From Eudromia elegans (lineage: Eukaryota > Chordata > Aves > Tinamiformes > Tinamidae): a DNA stretch of 64,000 nt. Position 1 is the first letter of the stretch. Each line of letters begins with the position of its first letter. The stretch lies in assembly GCA_003342815.1 (NCBI GenBank), contig PTEX01000140.1:1158315-1222314 (forward strand), read 5' to 3'. Shown in pieces: positions 60,965-64,000 of the stretch. The translations under genes and the position numbers were made by a program. The notes beneath the pieces are model-generated. The model saw only the letters and a program-made list of their open reading frames with translations, did no database searches and was not told the DNA's origin.

Positions 60965-61275
60965 ATGAATTTCCGTTGGGTCCCTCCCCTCGGCCTGCCG
61001 TTCCCGCCTACGCGGCTGCTCGCCCCGTGCCCGACGCCGCCCCGCCAGCTGTGCCCGGGGACGTGGTCGCTCCGGCGTGACGCGGAGGTGGCTGCCTTCC
61101 AGCCGGGCGGCTCCTGCCGCTGAGGAGGCCCCGGCCGCAGGCAGCACCCGCAGGCGCATCCGTCACCCGCCTTCTCTGCTCCTCCGTCTGCAGGGCCTTT
61201 CGGTGCGGGACGTCCCCACGTCCAAGGATGTTGCTGCTCCAGCACAAGGCAGCGGGGCAGAAACGGTTTGAGCCT
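60965..61275. promoter_or_regulatory. CpG island, densest in window
   Basis: More than thirty CpG occur in about 260 bases (for example CCCGACGCCGCCCCGCC and CGGCGTGACGCGGAGG), much above the surroundings. It also holds CACGTCC and GTGACG words of the E-box and CRE-half type. No TATA box is obvious. A promoter for a transcript running in either direction is likely, but no first coding exon with a good donor was found. Confidence 0.65.
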
Positions 61276-61654
61276 GAGTCAGGTCACTGCCTCGTCTCTT
61301 TCCAAAGCACTGCCCAGCATGCAGCTTCACAATGCGTGTGGGGTCTAGGAGTTAAAAAAACCCCCATTTGTTACTGACCTTCTATCTTCCTCTGCTTGGA
61401 ATGTCTCAGCGGAAGAGAGAGATTCAAAGCAATCATATTTTTGTGTTATTATTCTGACCTTCTTTACACCTAAAATCCTTGATGGAAAGGAGCCAAGAAG
61501 GTAGGGATACAAAAAATACAGCATTAACATACAGATGAACAGTGACGAATCATTGATGGACTCTGGCTCTTTTCTTGTAGCAAGTAATGGCTCTCTTTAC
61601 ACATGAGCCCACTGTAGTAGCCGTGGAGTTGGATGCCCCTTAAAAAGGAAAACA

Positions 61655-61674
61655 GCTGATCCATGCTGATCCAT
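61655..61674. repeat. 10-base tandem duplication
   Basis: GCTGATCCAT twice in direct succession. Confidence 0.8.
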
Positions 61675-61975
61675 GAAATATAAAAGCAAAGGTCATATGA
61701 TGGTACACTGATAAAAGGAACTGCTGGGGACTAGAAGCTATTGAGAATGAAGAAGGCTGGTGGAAACTTATCTGACTGCAACATCTCCATATTTGTAATT
61801 CATATTACAGTAGCCCTAACAGCCAGAGCGAGACTAGAGCTTTGCTGCCCTTGCTGTTGCATATGCACACAGTAACCTTGCCTCAAAGCATTTACAGTCC
61901 AAGTGATAAGAGACATCAGGGAGGGAGTTAGTATTCCCTTTTGCACAAGGAGTTTGATATAGTTGGGAGCTCCTA

Positions 61976-61993
61976 AGTCTTCCGAGTCTTCCG
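61976..61993. repeat. 9-base tandem duplication
   Basis: AGTCTTCCG twice, followed by a partial third copy. Confidence 0.8.
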
Positions 61994-63894
61994 AGTCCTG
62001 TCTCCCAGTTTAGCAACTCCCTTATCACAGCATGTTTTTTCTCTAGATATATGTCAGCATAAATAATATCTTGTACTTCCCTAGCCGTCTTTCTGCAAAG
62101 ATCAGAAAATCCCTCCCTTTGGAAGGGATTCACCTCGTTGAACATCAGTGTTTACAATGCAGACATGTCCCTGCCCGAGACAGTCATGATTCACAGCCCA
62201 CAGAAATCCAGCTAATGCCCTCAGTGGAGCACTGGCTACCAGCTAGGCAATGGGATTTGCCTCATTCCCCACCTCCACAGCGCGATTCATTCCAGGTGCA
62301 GGAAGTAAATTCATATGGCTTTAGCTCTGCAAAACGTCACGGGCAGCTGTAGGGAGCCCTGTGCACACTGGTGGTGATGGAGCCCCGCTGGGCCGAGTGG
62401 AAGGTCAGAGAAGGGTGCGTGCCCAAGGGACTGTGGAGAGGGGATAGTGCTGCTTCCCTGGGACTTCCCTGCAGCAGAAGGCAGCGGGAGAGCCTTTGCT
62501 TCAGAATAGCAGATTCGGTCAAACACTCTCTGGGTGCTTGTGGAACCCTTTGTTGCACTCCCATCTTCTGGTCCTCAGGATATGTGGAAGCCACCAGGCC
62601 CTGCCTCAGATTCCTGACTTTGTGTATGCTCTGGGGTTGCAATAGTGGTGCAAGGGTAAAGAAAAGAAGTGGCTAACCCAGCCTACCTGACATAATGAGA
62701 GGATAAAAAGGCTGATATTGCCCAAATTAAAAGGGGGTAACCTCTCCATGAATTCTTACCTATACTGTTGTGGTACGTGGTGTCTGAGAGACAGTGGTCT
62801 GCCTTCCTATCCTGAAGACTCAGTGCAGGGCCTTCTACTCTCTCATGCCTTGACCATCTCCTTTCAAGACAATTGACAAAGAAAGCAAAACCTTTCAATT
62901 CACTATTCAGCTCTTTGATGGCAGGTGACCGGCATGAGCTGGTACACAAATACACACAATATATGTACAGGATTGCATACGCATGCATCACACTGAAAAC
63001 CAAGGCATAAGGCTTACCTCACTGCATGAAAAAAACAATACTTTTAACACAGCAACTTAATGTTGCATCCATTTCCCTGCCTCTACTTCTTCACCATAAT
63101 CAAATATCTCTAAGCAAGAGGGAAGGGCAACCTCAGATTTGCCTTTACAACCCAGGTTTTGTACTCCCTGTGTTCAGAGACTCCATCTCCACTCTGATTT
63201 CATGCTTGTCTCTCCCATCCCCTTGGCTAAAGCTTCCTAGTTGTTTCTGTGATCCCACCTTTTGATTATCTACTGACACCTGGCTTTGTGCTGCTTCTAG
63301 TAACTTTCCACTCTTTTAAACCACACTCATTGTACATAGACCTGGAAAAACTGGTTTGTGTAAGCTTTAGGTAACCCTTTGTCCCAAGCCTATTTCCAAC
63401 TCAATAGCTGAACATTATGGTTTAAGGACCAAGTATTGTTCCCAGCAGAGGAGTTAAAGAAAGAGCATTTGGAGATGAGAAAGGGGAATTTAGGTTTGCC
63501 TATATGTTTGGCTGAGAGCTTCCCATAAGGTTTGTGCCAAGATTCATATTATACATAACAGGTAACAGGTGTGCTAGCATGTCACTTCTAATTGCAAAGA
63601 TTTTATACAGCTTGGGAAAGAGAGGACCCAAAATCACGTGTTTGGCGGTTGATCATGCCCTTGAGTTGTGAATTTCTATGAATACTGTTCTTAGAGATAA
63701 ATCATGCAATACCCACGCTGAAATAAGTCTATGTAAAGTATTCACGGCACAGCTGAAGTGAAAACTAAGTGTTGCTGTAGTTTTACACTCACGAGCCACT
63801 TGTCTCCACTTTCTTTAGTTAAATAGTCTGAGTCAGTGGTAACAGATCGAACAGAAATATCACTGTATTTGCAGAACGTGTATTCGCCGCAGTC

Positions 63895-64000
63895 ACACAG
63901 AGACCATTCACTTGCCATGGCTCACGTCACCGTGCAGGCGCGCTGAGCGAGCTTCCCGCGCGCCTGGCTACAACATAGCCCCTCACATAACCCGTCCGGG
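63895..64000. promoter_or_regulatory. Edge of a CpG-rich segment
   Basis: GC and CpG rise sharply over the last 100 bases (CAGGCGCGCTGAGCGAGC, CCCGCGCGCC), with CACGTCACC, a CRE/ATF-like word, near 63926. It is cut by the window end. It may be the start of a promoter island of a gene outside the window. Confidence 0.4.

Larger units (their letters stand above)
61276..63894. other. Gene-free DNA, 61.3-63.9 kb
   Basis: No supportable gene. A minus-strand ORF at 61834-62145 has a helix-like segment but no convincing splice context. Two very short tandem repeats are present. Confidence 0.5.

Noticed and set aside
61834-62145. Minus-strand ORF with a helix-like stretch (REVQDIIYADIYLEKKHAV)
   Set aside because: An acceptor-like site exists, but no acceptable donor or neighbouring exon was found, and no domain is recognised.

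Overview
The window is vertebrate nuclear DNA, most likely from a bird. The clearest sign is a CR1 retrotransposon 3' end at 10051-10117 with the short ATGATTCY-like octamer tail typical of avian and reptilian CR1. Interspersed repeats are otherwise very sparse, long pyrimidine pentamer arrays occur, and a few old MIR-like SINE fragments survive. Nothing bacterial, plasmid-like or phage-like is present. I cannot tell which bird it is.

The window looks like a gene-poor, regulatory-type region. No long open frame resembles a protein family I recognise. All longer ORFs look like chance frames in pyrimidine-rich or GC-rich DNA. Any coding content must be in short spliced exons, so I read the sequence for acceptor + open frame + donor patterns. 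The best case is on the minus strand between a CpG island at about 39.2 kb and a terminal-exon candidate at 34301-34506: strong acceptor, 67 codons with coding-like codon use, then a stop. Upstream exon candidates at 39146-39206, 38512-38590 and 36546-36625 fit its phase, but a second chain through 35660-35759 also fits, so the 5' part of the model is unsettled. On the plus strand there are a terminal-exon candidate with a poly(A) signal (35223-35456) and a possible transcript with exon candidates at 46438-46531, 52199-52307 and 52407-52452. Weaker exon-like pieces lie at 6459-6627 and 14388-14555 (minus) and 49873-50082 (plus). I recognise none of these proteins.

Layout: 0-10 kb, unique sequence with homeodomain-type sites, a MIR-like fragment and pyrimidine tracts. 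10 kb, CR1 3' end. 10-21.5 kb, AT-rich unique DNA with enhancer-like TAATTA and octamer clusters. 21.5-21.9 kb, a TTCCC/TTCTC array broken by a 169-base assembly gap. 24.5 kb, a CpG island. 25-34 kb, unique AT-rich DNA with a second MIR-like piece. 34-39.4 kb, the minus-strand gene candidate and its CpG island. 39-52.5 kb, mixed DNA with several perfect hairpins, a moderate CpG-rich block at 44.4-44.9 kb and the plus-strand transcript candidate. 52.5-61 kb, unique DNA. 61 kb, the densest CpG island. The last 100 bases enter another CpG-rich segment.

I found no CRISPR array, no convincing tRNA, rRNA or snoRNA gene, no identifiable retrovirus or Polinton, and no evidence that establishes a new biological system.
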